This document shows positions 43,415 to 52,004 of a DNA stretch of 64,000 nt, piece after piece (the stretch's first letter is position 1; every line of letters begins with the position of its first letter). Origin of the DNA: JBBRYB01 sp038238115 (GTDB taxonomy: Bacteria; Actinomycetota; Actinomycetes; Propionibacteriales; Nocardioidaceae); contig JBBRYB010000002.1 of NCBI GenBank assembly GCA_038238115.1, forward strand, positions 186,001-250,000, in the 5' to 3' direction. A model generated the notes under the pieces. It was not told where the DNA came from, did not search any database, and worked only from the letters and a program-made list of their open reading frames with translations. Made by a program: the position numbers and the translations under genes.

Positions 43415-44134
43415 CTATTCGGAGGTGCGGCGCAGGGATTCGCTGAGGCGTTCGGCGGCCGCCAGCACGGCGGGGGCGTGCATCCGACCGGGTTGGCGGG
43501 TCATCCGCTCCAGCGGGCCGGACACGGAGACCGCCGCAATCACCTTGCCGGCCGACGACCGCACGCCCGCGGAGACGGAGGCGACCCCCGCCTCGCGCTC
43601 CCCGACGCTCTGCGCCCATCCGCGACGTCGGATGCTGGACAACGCCGCCGCGTTGAACTTCGCCCCGTGCAGGCCGCGGTGCAGCCGGTCCGGCTCCTCC
43701 CAGGCCAGCAGAATCTGGGCGGCTGAACCGGCGAGCATGCTGAGCTGGCTGCCGACGGGGATGGAGTCGCGCAGACCGGACGGACGCTCGGCGGCGGACA
43801 CGCAGACGCGGAAGTCGCCCTGGCGCCGAAAGAGCTGCGCCGACTCACCGGTGATGTCGCGAAGGCGGGCGAGAACCGGACCCGCGGCCGCGAGCAGCCG
43901 GTCCTCACCGGCGGCTGACGTGAGCTCACCGAGTCGTGGCCCCAGCATGAAGCGACCTTGCAGATCGCGGGCTACCAGCCGATGATGCTCGAGGGCCACG
44001 GCCAACCGGTGCGCCGTCGGACGGGCCAGCCCCGTGGCCGTCACCAGTCCTGCCAAGGTCGCCGGTCCCGACTCCAGTGCGGAGAGTACGAGAGCGGCTT
44101 TGTCGAGCACGCCGACACCGCTAGAGTTGTCCAT
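43415..44134 (-). CDS. ndgR: IclR-family regulator of amino acid synthesis (NdgR/LtbR-like)
   Basis: A 239-residue IclR regulator. The N-terminus MDNSSGVGVLDKAALVLSAL and ATGLARPTAHRLAVALEHHR are nearly the text of streptomycete NdgR, which with mycobacterial LtbR controls leuCD and other amino acid genes. The effector domain runs from about residue 85. The start at 44134 is taken from that homology. It is divergent from leuC with a 49-nt shared region, as in other actinobacteria. Confidence 0.88.
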   Translation of the reverse strand: MDNSSGVGVLDKAALVLSALESGPATLAGLVTATGLARPTAHRLAVALEHHRLVARDLQGRFMLGPRLGELTSAAGEDRLLAAAGPVLARLRDITGESAQLFRRQGDFRVCVSAAERPSGLRDSIPVGSQLSMLAGSAAQILLAWEEPDRLHRGLHGAKFNAAALSSIRRRGWAQSVGEREAGVASVSAGVRSSAGKVIAAVSVSGPLERMTRQPGRMHAPAVLAAAERLSESLRRTSE

Positions 44135-44183
44135 ACCCCGATACTGACGTCTCAAATGTTGACATGCAAGTCAGGAGCGCACA
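44135..44183. promoter_or_regulatory. Divergent ndgR-leuC control region with operator candidate
   Basis: On the minus strand TTGCAT (44164-44169 in plus coordinates), a 17-nt spacer and CAGTAT (44141-44146) form a promoter whose -10 ends 6 nt before the ndgR ATG. The imperfect dyad TCTCAA-ATG-TTGACA (44150-44164) sits in the spacer, so a bound regulator could block its own gene. AGGAG before leuC at 44173-44177 is its ribosome binding site. Confidence 0.55.
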
Positions 44184-45608
44184 ATGTCGAATAGCTCGTC
44201 GAAGACCTCGAGAACGCTCGCTGAGAAGGTCTGGGACACCCACGTCCTCCGCCACGCGGAAGGAGAGCCCGACCTGCTCTTCATCGACCTTCACCTCGTC
44301 CACGAGGTCACGAGTCCGCAAGCCTTCGAGGGGCTTCGGCTTGCCGGTCGCCAGGTACGCCGCCCGGACCTCACGCTGGCGACCGAGGACCACAACATCC
44401 CGACACTCGACATCGACAAGCCGATCGCCGACCCGGTATCGCGTGCGCAGGTCGAGGCGCTCAGAACCAATTGTGCCGAGTTCGATGTTCCGCTGTACTC
44501 GCTCGGCGATGTCGAGCAGGGCATCGTGCACGTCGTGGGCCCGCAGCTCGGTCTCACCCAGCCGGGAATGACCGTGGTCTGCGGAGACTCGCACACGTCG
44601 ACGCACGGGGCCTTCGGTGCGCTGGCCTTCGGGATCGGCACGAGCGAGGTCGAGCATGTCCTCGCGACGCAGACCCTGCCGCAGCCTCGGCCGAAGACGA
44701 TGGTGGTCACGGTGTCCGGGACGCTTTCCGAGGGCGTCACCGCCAAGGACCTCGTATTGGCCCTGATCGCCCAAGAAAGCACCGGAGGTGGTCAGGGCTA
44801 CGTCGTCGAGTACCGCGGCGAGGCCATCGAGGCGCTGTCGATGGAGGCCCGTATGACGATCTGCAACATGAGCATCGAGTGGGGGGCGAAGGCTGGTCTC
44901 ATCGGGCCGGACGAGACCACGTTCGCCTACCTGAAGGGCAGACGCCACGCCCCGACAGGGGCGGACTGGGAGGCCGCCGAGGCACACTGGCGCAGCCTGG
45001 TCACCGAGCCGGGTGCACGTTTCGACAAGGAGGTCTTGATCGACGCCTCCGCGGTGACGCCGTTCGTGACCTGGGGAACCAACCCCGGACAGGGTGTCGG
45101 ACTGGGTGAGACCGTGCCGGCACCGGAGGACTTCTCCGACGGGCCCGCCCGCGTCGCCGCGCAGCGAGCGCTCGACTACATGGCGTTGAGCGCAGGCACG
45201 AACATGCGTGACATCGACATCGACACCGTCTTCGTGGGCTCCTGCACGAACGGTCGGATCGAGGACCTCCGAGCGGCGGCCGATGTGATCAAGGGACGCA
45301 AGGTTGCCGATACCGTACGCATGCTTGTCGTTCCGGGCTCGGTACGCGTGCGGTTGCAGGCCGAGGACGAAGGGCTCGACGTCGTTTTCAAAGAGGCGGG
45401 GGCCGAGTGGCGGGGCGCTGGTTGCTCCATGTGCTTGGGGATGAATCCCGACCAGCTTGCCTCCGGCGAGCGCAGCGCGTCGACATCCAACCGCAACTTC
45501 GAGGGACGGCAGGGCGCAGGTGGCCGCACCCATCTCGTGTCCCCTCTCGTCGCGGCCGCCACGGCCGTTACGGGCCATCTTTCCGCGCCTGCCGACCTGA
45601 CGGCCTGA
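44184..45608 (+). CDS. leuC: 3-isopropylmalate dehydratase, large subunit
   Basis: Aconitase-family subunit that isomerises 2- to 3-isopropylmalate in leucine synthesis. The protein has 474 residues. EDHNIPT, CGDSHTSTHGAFGALAFGIG and the cluster cysteines in VGSCTNGRIEDL and GAGCSMCLGMNPD are present. AGGAG lies 6 nt before the ATG. LeuD follows after 17 nt. The promoter is shared with the divergent ndgR. Confidence 0.97.
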   Translation: MSNSSSKTSRTLAEKVWDTHVLRHAEGEPDLLFIDLHLVHEVTSPQAFEGLRLAGRQVRRPDLTLATEDHNIPTLDIDKPIADPVSRAQVEALRTNCAEFDVPLYSLGDVEQGIVHVVGPQLGLTQPGMTVVCGDSHTSTHGAFGALAFGIGTSEVEHVLATQTLPQPRPKTMVVTVSGTLSEGVTAKDLVLALIAQESTGGGQGYVVEYRGEAIEALSMEARMTICNMSIEWGAKAGLIGPDETTFAYLKGRRHAPTGADWEAAEAHWRSLVTEPGARFDKEVLIDASAVTPFVTWGTNPGQGVGLGETVPAPEDFSDGPARVAAQRALDYMALSAGTNMRDIDIDTVFVGSCTNGRIEDLRAAADVIKGRKVADTVRMLVVPGSVRVRLQAEDEGLDVVFKEAGAEWRGAGCSMCLGMNPDQLASGERSASTSNRNFEGRQGAGGRTHLVSPLVAAATAVTGHLSAPADLTA

Positions 45609-45625
45609 CACGAAGGTTCGACCCC

Positions 45626-46219
45626 ATGGAGAAGATCACAACCCACACCGGTACGGCGTTGCCCCTGCGTCGCAGCAACGTCGACACCGACCAGATCATC
45701 CCGGCCGTCTATCTCAAGCGCATCACCCGCTCGGGCTTCGAGGACGGGCTCTTCGCCTCCTGGCGAAGCGACCCTGACTTCGTGCTCAACCGACCAGAAC
45801 ACGACGGCGCGAGCATTCTCGTGGCCGGGCCCGACTTCGGCACCGGTTCATCACGCGAGCACGCCGTCTGGGCCCTGATGGACTACGGGTTCAAGGTGGT
45901 CATCAGCCCACGGTTCGGCGACATCTTTCGCGGCAACTCGGGAAAGTCCGGGCTGCTCGCGGCGGCCGTCGACGAGTCCGCAGTCTCTCACCTGTGGGCG
46001 CTCATCGGCGCGGACCCGTCCGCTGCGGTGACCGTTGACCTTGTGGACAAGGAGATAAGGACCGACGGCTTCTCGGCGGGCTTCGAGATTGACGACTACA
46101 CCAGGTGGCGCCTGCTCGAAGGCCTCGATGACATCGGGATCACCTTGGCTCACGCGGACGCCTTTGCAGCGTACGAAAACTCGCGTCCTGCGTTCATGCC
46201 GGTGACTGTTCGACGGTGA
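45626..46219 (+). CDS. leuD: 3-isopropylmalate dehydratase, small subunit
   Basis: Swivelling-domain partner of LeuC. The protein has 197 residues. RSNVDTDQIIPAVYLKRITR and the family motif AGPDFGTGSSREHAVWAL are intact, as is ISPRFGDIFRGNSGKSGLL. It has no strong Shine-Dalgarno (CGAAGG about 9 nt upstream) and is the second gene of leuCD. Confidence 0.97.
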   Translation: MEKITTHTGTALPLRRSNVDTDQIIPAVYLKRITRSGFEDGLFASWRSDPDFVLNRPEHDGASILVAGPDFGTGSSREHAVWALMDYGFKVVISPRFGDIFRGNSGKSGLLAAAVDESAVSHLWALIGADPSAAVTVDLVDKEIRTDGFSAGFEIDDYTRWRLLEGLDDIGITLAHADAFAAYENSRPAFMPVTVRR

Positions 46220-46341
46220 AGTCTGACACGCCCTGAGCCGCTCCTGCGACCTCTCGATCCGAGAAAGGTCAACAAAGGAAGGGCAAGGTGGTGTGTCGTA
46301 GGCGTGTTGCGGCCCTATGGTGAATACCGTCTTTGCTAAAC

Positions 46342-46359
46342 GTCGAGCGAGGGCTCGAC
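46342..46359. promoter_or_regulatory. 7-bp perfect inverted repeat upstream of hupB
   Basis: GTCGAGC-GAGG-GCTCGAC lies 28-45 nt before the hupB GTG. It could be a 5' UTR hairpin or an operator. No T-run follows. Confidence 0.45.
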
Positions 46360-46386
46360 ATGTCATGGTTCACGAAAGGGAAGTCA

Positions 46387-47040
46387 GTGAACAAGAGCCA
46401 GCTCATCGAGGCACTGTCCAACCACTTCGAAGGCAACAAAAAGGCTGCGCAGCACGCCCTCGAATCCGTCATCGACACGATCAGCCGGGAAGTGGTCAGG
46501 GGCGAGAAGGTCGCCATCACGGGGTTTGGCGCGTTCGAGAAGGTCGTGCGTCCCGCACGCATGGTCCGCAACCCGCGTACGGGGGAACGCACCCGGGCGA
46601 AGAAGACGGCGGTGCCGAAGTTCCGCCCTGGCGCGGACTTGAAGGCGAAGGTCTCAGGAGAGAAGAAGCTCCCGCGGCAGTCGAGTGTCACGGCCAGGGC
46701 GACCGCCTCTGCATCGGGGCGGCCGGCCAAGAAGGCCGCGTCGAAGACGGCGGCGAAGGCCTCCACGTCCACGACGGCGAAGAAGAGTGCGAGCAAGACG
46801 AGCTCAGCCAAGAAGGCCTCGAGCTCGACAACCGCCAAGAAGAACGCCAGCAAGTCCACCCCCGCCAAGAAGAACGCCAGCAAGACCAGCGCTGCGAAGA
46901 AGTCCGCTGGTGGCGCGGCAACGAAGAAGACGGCGACGGGTTCGGCGACCGCCAGGAAGTCCGCAGCCAAGAAGAGCACCGCCAAGAAGTCGACAGCGAG
47001 GAAGACGACAGGAAAGAAGACGACAGCAAAGAGAAGCTGA
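46387..47040 (+). CDS. hupB: HU-family nucleoid protein with lysine/alanine-rich tail
   Basis: Nucleoid-associated protein of 217 residues. Residues 1-90 are a normal HU domain ((M)NKSQLIEALSNHF, ITGFGAFEKVVRPARMVRNP). Residues 105-217 are a low-complexity tail built from repeats such as AKKSASK and AKKNASK, the histone-H1-like tail of actinobacterial HupB. It binds DNA and probably RNA and is a likely target of lysine modification. AAGGGAAG lies 4 nt before GTG 46387, which corresponds to the usual MNKxxLI start. It converges with fbiD, ending 2 nt away. Confidence 0.92.
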   Translation: MNKSQLIEALSNHFEGNKKAAQHALESVIDTISREVVRGEKVAITGFGAFEKVVRPARMVRNPRTGERTRAKKTAVPKFRPGADLKAKVSGEKKLPRQSSVTARATASASGRPAKKAASKTAAKASTSTTAKKSASKTSSAKKASSSTTAKKNASKSTPAKKNASKTSAAKKSAGGAATKKTATGSATARKSAAKKSTAKKSTARKTTGKKTTAKRS

Positions 47041-47042
47041 CC

Positions 47043-47696
47043 TCAGCTGGTATGCGCGACTGAGGCGAGGACGCGTGCGCTGTGAATTCCGAGCCCGAGC
47101 CGCATCGCGTCACTGAGGTCGTCCTCGGTGTCGACGTCTTGACGGAGGCCGTCGATTCTGTCCGGGTCGACTTCGGTGGCACCGAGCGCCCGGTGCGCCG
47201 CACGGGAGTTGGGTCCGAAGCGCGGTGACCAGGCCGCCCGGGCGTCGGCCGCCAGCATCGTGGTGCCGGTTCCGGCGGCGTCGGCGACGAACCAGGTCGG
47301 CAGCTGGTGGCCCGCCTCGAACGCAGACGTCAGGTCGCTGGGCCGCAGGGCCGGAAGGTCGGACGACAAGGCGGCCACGGATGTCGCCGGGTCCGCACGC
47401 CGGACCTGGTTGACGGCGTACACCAGTGCAGGGTTCTGCCCCGCGTCCGGCTTGTCGGGCACGACCTCCGCACCCGCCTCGGAGAACACGGTGGAGTACG
47501 GGTCATTCGTCACCACCACAACGCGGACGACGCGTGAGCAGCAGAGCGCCGCGGTGATCGTGTCGAGGGCGAACGCGACGGCCAGATCACGCCGAAGGCC
47601 GGCCGAAAGGCCGCGGAGTCGGGTCTTCGCAAGCGTGGTTTGCTTGACCGGGATGATGACGGCCCACCGGGGCTGGTCAGTCGAGTGCGTGGGCAT
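47043..47696 (-). CDS. fbiD: Phosphoenolpyruvate/2-phospholactate guanylyltransferase (F420 biosynthesis)
   Basis: CofC/FbiD activates phosphoenolpyruvate or 2-phospholactate with GTP for coenzyme F420. The protein has 217 residues. WAVIIPVKQTTLAKTRL is the CofC nucleotide loop, then VVVVTNDP, PDAGQNPALVYAV, AALSSDLPALRP and the C-terminal FGPNSRAAHRALGA. ATG 47696 is chosen because CAGGAT ends 8 nt before it; an upstream in-frame start at 47714 would add six residues. The orthologue sits in the same place in mycobacteria. Confidence 0.92.
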   Translation of the reverse strand: MPTHSTDQPRWAVIIPVKQTTLAKTRLRGLSAGLRRDLAVAFALDTITAALCCSRVVRVVVVTNDPYSTVFSEAGAEVVPDKPDAGQNPALVYAVNQVRRADPATSVAALSSDLPALRPSDLTSAFEAGHQLPTWFVADAAGTGTTMLAADARAAWSPRFGPNSRAAHRALGATEVDPDRIDGLRQDVDTEDDLSDAMRLGLGIHSARVLASVAHTS

Positions 47697-47784
47697 CACC
47701 GTCGATCCTGCCACCTGCTCGACATCATGCGTGCAGTAGACGACACTGGCTGCCTGCTAGCCGCGGGAGGACAGGGGAGGCACA

Positions 47785-48576
47785 GTGGTGGGACGCAAGC
47801 GTGGGTGGGCCTTCGGGCTCTGCGCGAACGTCCTTCGCCGACCGCTGATGGTGCTCACGAAGCGCGACTGGCACGGGGGCCACCGGATTCCGTCTGTTGG
47901 TGGTTGCGTGCTCGCGGTGAACCACGTTTCAGAGTTCGACCCGGTTCCGTTCGGCCACTTCGTCTACGACAATGGACGGTTGCCCCGCTTCCTCGGCAAG
48001 GCCGAAGTCTTCAGGGTTCCGGTCGCGGGCAAGATTCTGCTCAGTGCCGGTCAGATTCCGGTGTACCGCAAGAGCCTCGACGCGGCCAAGGCCTTCAGCG
48101 CGGCGGTGGCCGCCGTGGAGAGCGGGGAGTGCGTGATCGTCTATCCCGAGGGGACGATCTCGCGTGACCCTGGGCTGTGGCCGATGGTCGGCAGGACGGG
48201 CGCCGCCCGAATCGCCTTGTCCACCGGTTGCCCGGTGATCCCGTGCGCCCAATGGGGCCCTCACGAGGTCCTGGCTCCCTATGGCCGCAGGCCGCATTTG
48301 TTGCCACGCAAGGTGATGCATATCAGGGCAGGGGATCCGGTCGATCTGTCTGACTTGGCGAGCCAGCCGGTCACATCGGCGACCCTGCTAGCCGCCACGG
48401 ACCGGATCATGGACGCCATCACGCTGCAGCTCGAACAGATCAGGCGAGCCAAGGCCCCGTCCCAACGCTTCGACCCGCGAGCCGAGGGGGTCGCCGAGAT
48501 CGGCAACCCCAACAACCCGCGGAACAAGCACATCCCCCCGCCACGGACCACTGACCCCGATGAGGAGACCGCGTGA
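47785..48576 (+). CDS. plsC: 1-acylglycerol-3-phosphate O-acyltransferase (PlsC family)
   Basis: Transfers an acyl group in phosphatidic acid synthesis at the inner membrane. The protein has 263 residues. Motif I is VNHVSEFDPVPF (NHx4D), motif II covers GKAEVFRVPVAGKILLSAGQ, motif III is VIVYPEGTISRDP and motif IV VIPCAQWGP. The C-terminal 40 residues are charged and disordered. GGGAGG before GTG 47785 is the ribosome binding site. It overlaps gpsA by 4 nt, linking two steps of glycerolipid synthesis. Confidence 0.93.
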   Translation: MVGRKRGWAFGLCANVLRRPLMVLTKRDWHGGHRIPSVGGCVLAVNHVSEFDPVPFGHFVYDNGRLPRFLGKAEVFRVPVAGKILLSAGQIPVYRKSLDAAKAFSAAVAAVESGECVIVYPEGTISRDPGLWPMVGRTGAARIALSTGCPVIPCAQWGPHEVLAPYGRRPHLLPRKVMHIRAGDPVDLSDLASQPVTSATLLAATDRIMDAITLQLEQIRRAKAPSQRFDPRAEGVAEIGNPNNPRNKHIPPPRTTDPDEETA

Positions 48577-49577
48577 GCAAGGTCGCGGTCTTCGGCTCGG
48601 GTTCATGGGGTACGGCGTTCTCGCTGGTGCTCACCGATGCTGGCAACGAGGTCGTGATGTGGGCGCGCCGGCAGGAGCTGAGCGACGCGATCAACCGGCA
48701 TCACGAGAACACCGACTACCTGCCAGGGGTCCGCCTTCCCGCGTCCGTCACCGCCACACATGAGCCACAGGAGGCCCTGTCTGGCGCCACCGTTGTCGTG
48801 CTCGCCGTCCCTTCGCAGTCGCTTCGCTCAAACCTGGAGCACTGGGCGAGCCACATCCCGGGCGACGCGGTGTTGCTGAGCCTGATGAAGGGCGTCGAGC
48901 TCGGCACGGCCAAGAGGATGAGCGAGGTCATCGAGGAGGTAGCCGGCATCGGCGATGACCGGGTCGCCGTCTTGACGGGTCCCAACCTGTCACGCGAGAT
49001 CGCCGGTCGCCAGCCAGCCGCTTCGGTGATCGCCTGTGCCGACGAGTCGGTGGGCCAGCAGCTGCAGGCCACCTGCCACAGTCCCGCTTTTCGGCCCTAC
49101 ACCAACACCGACGTGGTGGGCTGCGAGCTGGGCGGAGCGACGAAGAACGTCATCGCCTTGGCCGTCGGGATGGCGATCGGCCTCGGCTTCGGCGACAACA
49201 CGACGGCCACGGTGATCACACGTGGCTTGGCGGAGACCGCCCGGCTGGGCGCGGCGCTCGGCGCCGACCCGTACACGTTCTCGGGTCTCGCGGGTCTGGG
49301 CGACCTCGTGGCCACCTGCTCGTCACCCCTGTCGCGCAACCGCGCGTTCGGCGAGCGGCTGGGTCAGGGGTCGAGTGTCGACTCCATCGCCGCCTCGACC
49401 CGGCAGGTGGCCGAAGGCGTCAAGTCGTGTGAGTCCATCCGAGACCTCGCCCTGCGTAACGGTGTCGAGATGCCGATCGTCGAGGCCGTGGCGGCGCTCG
49501 TGCGCGGCGAGCTGAGCCCCCACGAGCTGCTCCAACACCTGGTCTCCCGGGCCGCCAAACCGGAGCGCGTCCCCTGA
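48573..49577 (+). CDS. gpsA: Glycerol-3-phosphate dehydrogenase [NAD(P)+]
   Basis: Makes sn-glycerol-3-phosphate for phospholipids from dihydroxyacetone phosphate. The protein has 334 residues. The dinucleotide motif is VAVFGSGSWGTAFSLVLTDA. The substrate loop LTGPNLSREIA, the catalytic Lys region ELGGATKNVIALAVGMAIGL and SGLAGLGDLVATCSSPLSRN are intact. The GTG start overlaps the plsC stop. Confidence 0.97.
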   Translation: MSKVAVFGSGSWGTAFSLVLTDAGNEVVMWARRQELSDAINRHHENTDYLPGVRLPASVTATHEPQEALSGATVVVLAVPSQSLRSNLEHWASHIPGDAVLLSLMKGVELGTAKRMSEVIEEVAGIGDDRVAVLTGPNLSREIAGRQPAASVIACADESVGQQLQATCHSPAFRPYTNTDVVGCELGGATKNVIALAVGMAIGLGFGDNTTATVITRGLAETARLGAALGADPYTFSGLAGLGDLVATCSSPLSRNRAFGERLGQGSSVDSIAASTRQVAEGVKSCESIRDLALRNGVEMPIVEAVAALVRGELSPHELLQHLVSRAAKPERVP

Positions 49578-49610
49578 CGGGGCGAGCCGACGACCCCCCG
49601 CATGGCACGG

Positions 49611-50702
49611 TCACGGGTCCAGGGGTACGGCGCCGAGGGCCTGGGACAGGTCTCGCCAGAGGTCGTCGACGTCCTCCACGCCGACGCTGAGCCGGATCAG
49701 CCCGTCGGGGATGGTCGTCGGCTCACTCGCCCAGCGGCGCCGCCTCTCCAGCGACGACTCGACGCCGCCCAGACTCGTCGCGTGCACCCAGAGCCGCGTG
49801 GTGCAGGTGACCAGCTCCGCGGGCACGGCGCCGCCGACGATCTCGATGGCGATGATCGCACCGAACCCCGGATAGCGGACCCGCTCGACCGCCGAGTGGG
49901 ACGCCAGCCGACGTACAAGCTCGTGCGCGTTGGCCGTCGCACGCTCGACGCGCAGGTGCAGGGTGCGCAGCCCACGCAGTCCGAGCCAGGCCTCCAGCGT
50001 GCCGGGCAGCGCGCCGACGGTACGCCGCTTCTCGTCGACAGCACGGAAGATCGAGTCGTCGGCGGTGACCACGAGCCCGACCAGAGCGTCAGAGTGGCCG
50101 GCGATGAACTTCGTACCGGAGTGCACCACGACGTCGGCGCCGAGCTTGAGCGGCTGTTGCACCATCGGCGTCGCGAACGTGTTGTCCACGACGACCCGAG
50201 CCCCTGCGTCGTGTGCTGCCGCGCACAACAGCTCGATCTCCGCCACCTCGAGCGCAGGGTTGGTCGGGGACTCGATCCACAGCAGGGCGACCTCGTCGCT
50301 CAGCTCCGACCTGACCTGCTCCGTGTCGTCGATGTCGACGAGCACGACCCGCACGAGTCCGCGCTGTTCGAGTCCGGCCAGCTGCACCAAGGTGCCCTGG
50401 TAGCAGTGCCGCGCCGCGACCACCGTCTCGCCCGGTGCGACCAGGTCGAGCACCGTGGCGATCGCGGCCATACCAGAGGCAAACGACAGCGCCCTCCCGC
50501 CCTCGAGCGCCCCGACCGCCGCCTCGAACGCCTCCCAGGTCGCGTTACCGTAGCGGCCGTACTCGACCTCGCCTCCGGCCACGTAGGTGGACGCCATCAC
50601 GAGCGGAGTGTTCAGCGGCTCGTCGGGCTCCCGCGCTGGCCGTCCCGCCTTGACCGCGACGGTGTCGGGACTGAGTGGGCGCATGTCGTCGTGTGCAGTC
50701 AT
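49611..50702 (-). CDS. Cystathionine gamma-synthase/lyase-family PLP enzyme
   Basis: A 363-residue Cys/Met-metabolism PLP enzyme. RYGNATWEAFEAAVGALEGG, FASGMAAIATVL, LWIESPTNPALEVAEI, VVDNTFATPMVQQPLKLGAD and the PLP lysine in VVHSGTKFIAGHSD are present. Whether it is a synthase (MetB) or a lyase (MetC or CGL) is not decided by sequence. The start at 50702 (MTAHDDMRPL) is chosen because the frame further upstream lies over the ddl coding region. It diverges from ddl with only 34 nt between the starts. Confidence 0.87.
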   Translation of the reverse strand: MTAHDDMRPLSPDTVAVKAGRPAREPDEPLNTPLVMASTYVAGGEVEYGRYGNATWEAFEAAVGALEGGRALSFASGMAAIATVLDLVAPGETVVAARHCYQGTLVQLAGLEQRGLVRVVLVDIDDTEQVRSELSDEVALLWIESPTNPALEVAEIELLCAAAHDAGARVVVDNTFATPMVQQPLKLGADVVVHSGTKFIAGHSDALVGLVVTADDSIFRAVDEKRRTVGALPGTLEAWLGLRGLRTLHLRVERATANAHELVRRLASHSAVERVRYPGFGAIIAIEIVGGAVPAELVTCTTRLWVHATSLGGVESSLERRRRWASEPTTIPDGLIRLSVGVEDVDDLWRDLSQALGAVPLDP

Positions 50703-50722
50703 GCCAGCCATTGTGGAGCAGA

Positions 50723-50728
50723 TAGGCT
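50723..50728 (+). promoter_or_regulatory. -10 hexamer TAGGCT before ddl
   Basis: TAGGCT ends 8 nt before the ddl ATG at 50737, with no Shine-Dalgarno. Putative leaderless promoter overlapping the divergent gene's control region. Confidence 0.45.
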
Positions 50729-50736
50729 CCCCGGCC

Positions 50737-51852
50737 ATGGACGCCTCGACCAAACCGCGCATCGCCGTCGTCTTCGGCGGCCGCTCACGCGAACATGCCG
50801 TGTCCTGCGCGACCGCCGCCAGCGTGCTCGAGGTGATCGACCGGGACAGGTACGACGTCGTGCCGATCGGCATCAGCGTCGACGGCAAATGGGTGCTCGA
50901 GTCGGCGGACCCCGACCGGCTCGCGCTGGCGGCCGACCACATCCCCCACGTAGACGCCACCGCGACGGCCGTCGTGGTGAGCAACGACCCGGCCCGCAGG
51001 GAGATCGTCGTGGTGGACGCCGGGCCGGCGGCGCCCCTGCTCGGCAGCGTTGATGTCGTGTTTCCGCTATTGCACGGCCCGTGGGGCGAGGACGGAACGA
51101 TCCAGGGGCTGTTGGAGATCGCTGGGATCCGCTACGTCGGCTCCGGTGTGCTCGCCTCGGCCGTCGGCATGGACAAGCACTACATGAAGGTCGTGCTGGC
51201 CGCCTCAGGCCTGCCCGTGACGTCGTACGCCGTCATCACGCCACGCCAGTGGGAGACGGACCCCACTGCCTGCCGCGAGTCGGTGGAGGCGCTGTGTTAC
51301 CCCGTCTTCGTCAAGCCCGCGCGCGGCGGGTCGAGCCTCGGCATCAGCAAGGTGCACGACCGATCGGCCCTCGACGCCGCCGTCGAGCATGCCCGTGAGT
51401 TCGACCCGAAGGTGCTCGTCGAGGCTGCCGCCGGTCACGCCCGCGAGGTGGAGTGTGGCGTCCTGCAGCGCCCTGACGGAGGCGCCGACGCCAGCGTGGT
51501 GGCCGAGATCACCGACTACGGCGACCACGAGTTCTACGACTTCGCGGCCAAGTATCTGGGTGAGGAAGGGGTCACCCTGGAGGTGCCGGCGCGACTGCCT
51601 CCCGGTGTCGAGGCCGAGATCCAACGGATGTCGGTTGCCGCGTTCGAGGCCCTGGGCTGCGAGGGGCTGGCTCGCGTGGACTTCTTCCTCGCCCAGGACG
51701 GCCGCCTGACCATCAACGAGCTCAACACCATGCCGGGCTTTACCCCGTCGTCGATGTACCCGCGGATGTGGGCCGCCGCCGGCGTCGACTATCCCGATCT
51801 CGTCAGCCGGCTGATCGAGCTGGCGATGCAGCGAAGCGACGGCCTGCGCTGA
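50737..51852 (+). CDS. ddl: D-alanine--D-alanine ligase
   Basis: ATP-grasp ligase that makes the D-Ala-D-Ala end of peptidoglycan precursors. The protein has 371 residues. VVFGGRSREHAVSCATAASV, FPLLHGPWGEDGTIQGLLEI, the ATP-binding PVFVKPARGGSSLGISKV and the metal-binding RVDFFLAQDGRLTINELNTM then PGFTPSSMYP are complete. It is followed by a 21-nt repeat array and converges with the DUF3515 gene. Confidence 0.96.
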   Translation: MDASTKPRIAVVFGGRSREHAVSCATAASVLEVIDRDRYDVVPIGISVDGKWVLESADPDRLALAADHIPHVDATATAVVVSNDPARREIVVVDAGPAAPLLGSVDVVFPLLHGPWGEDGTIQGLLEIAGIRYVGSGVLASAVGMDKHYMKVVLAASGLPVTSYAVITPRQWETDPTACRESVEALCYPVFVKPARGGSSLGISKVHDRSALDAAVEHAREFDPKVLVEAAAGHAREVECGVLQRPDGGADASVVAEITDYGDHEFYDFAAKYLGEEGVTLEVPARLPPGVEAEIQRMSVAAFEALGCEGLARVDFFLAQDGRLTINELNTMPGFTPSSMYPRMWAAAGVDYPDLVSRLIELAMQRSDGLR

Positions 51853-51865
51853 CACCCCCCTCGGC

Positions 51866-51930
51866 CGAGCGGTCAGCAAATCCGGCCGAGGGGTCAGCAA
51901 ATCCGGGCCGAGGGTCAGCATGTTGAGGTG
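51866..51930 (+). repeat. Array 2 of the 21-nt intergenic repeat, three units
   Basis: Units start at 51866, 51887 and 51909; the third is degenerate. They read CGAG(C/G)GGTCAGCAAATCC followed by GGC or GGGC. Same consensus and same strand as the array at 18097. The array lies between convergent ddl and DUF3515 genes. Confidence 0.85.
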
Positions 51931-52004
51931 ACCGAACGCGGACTTGACCCCCGTGGCGGGACAATGTGACTCCTCGGCGGGAGGGCATGGGTGGGAGTTG
52001 GGAG

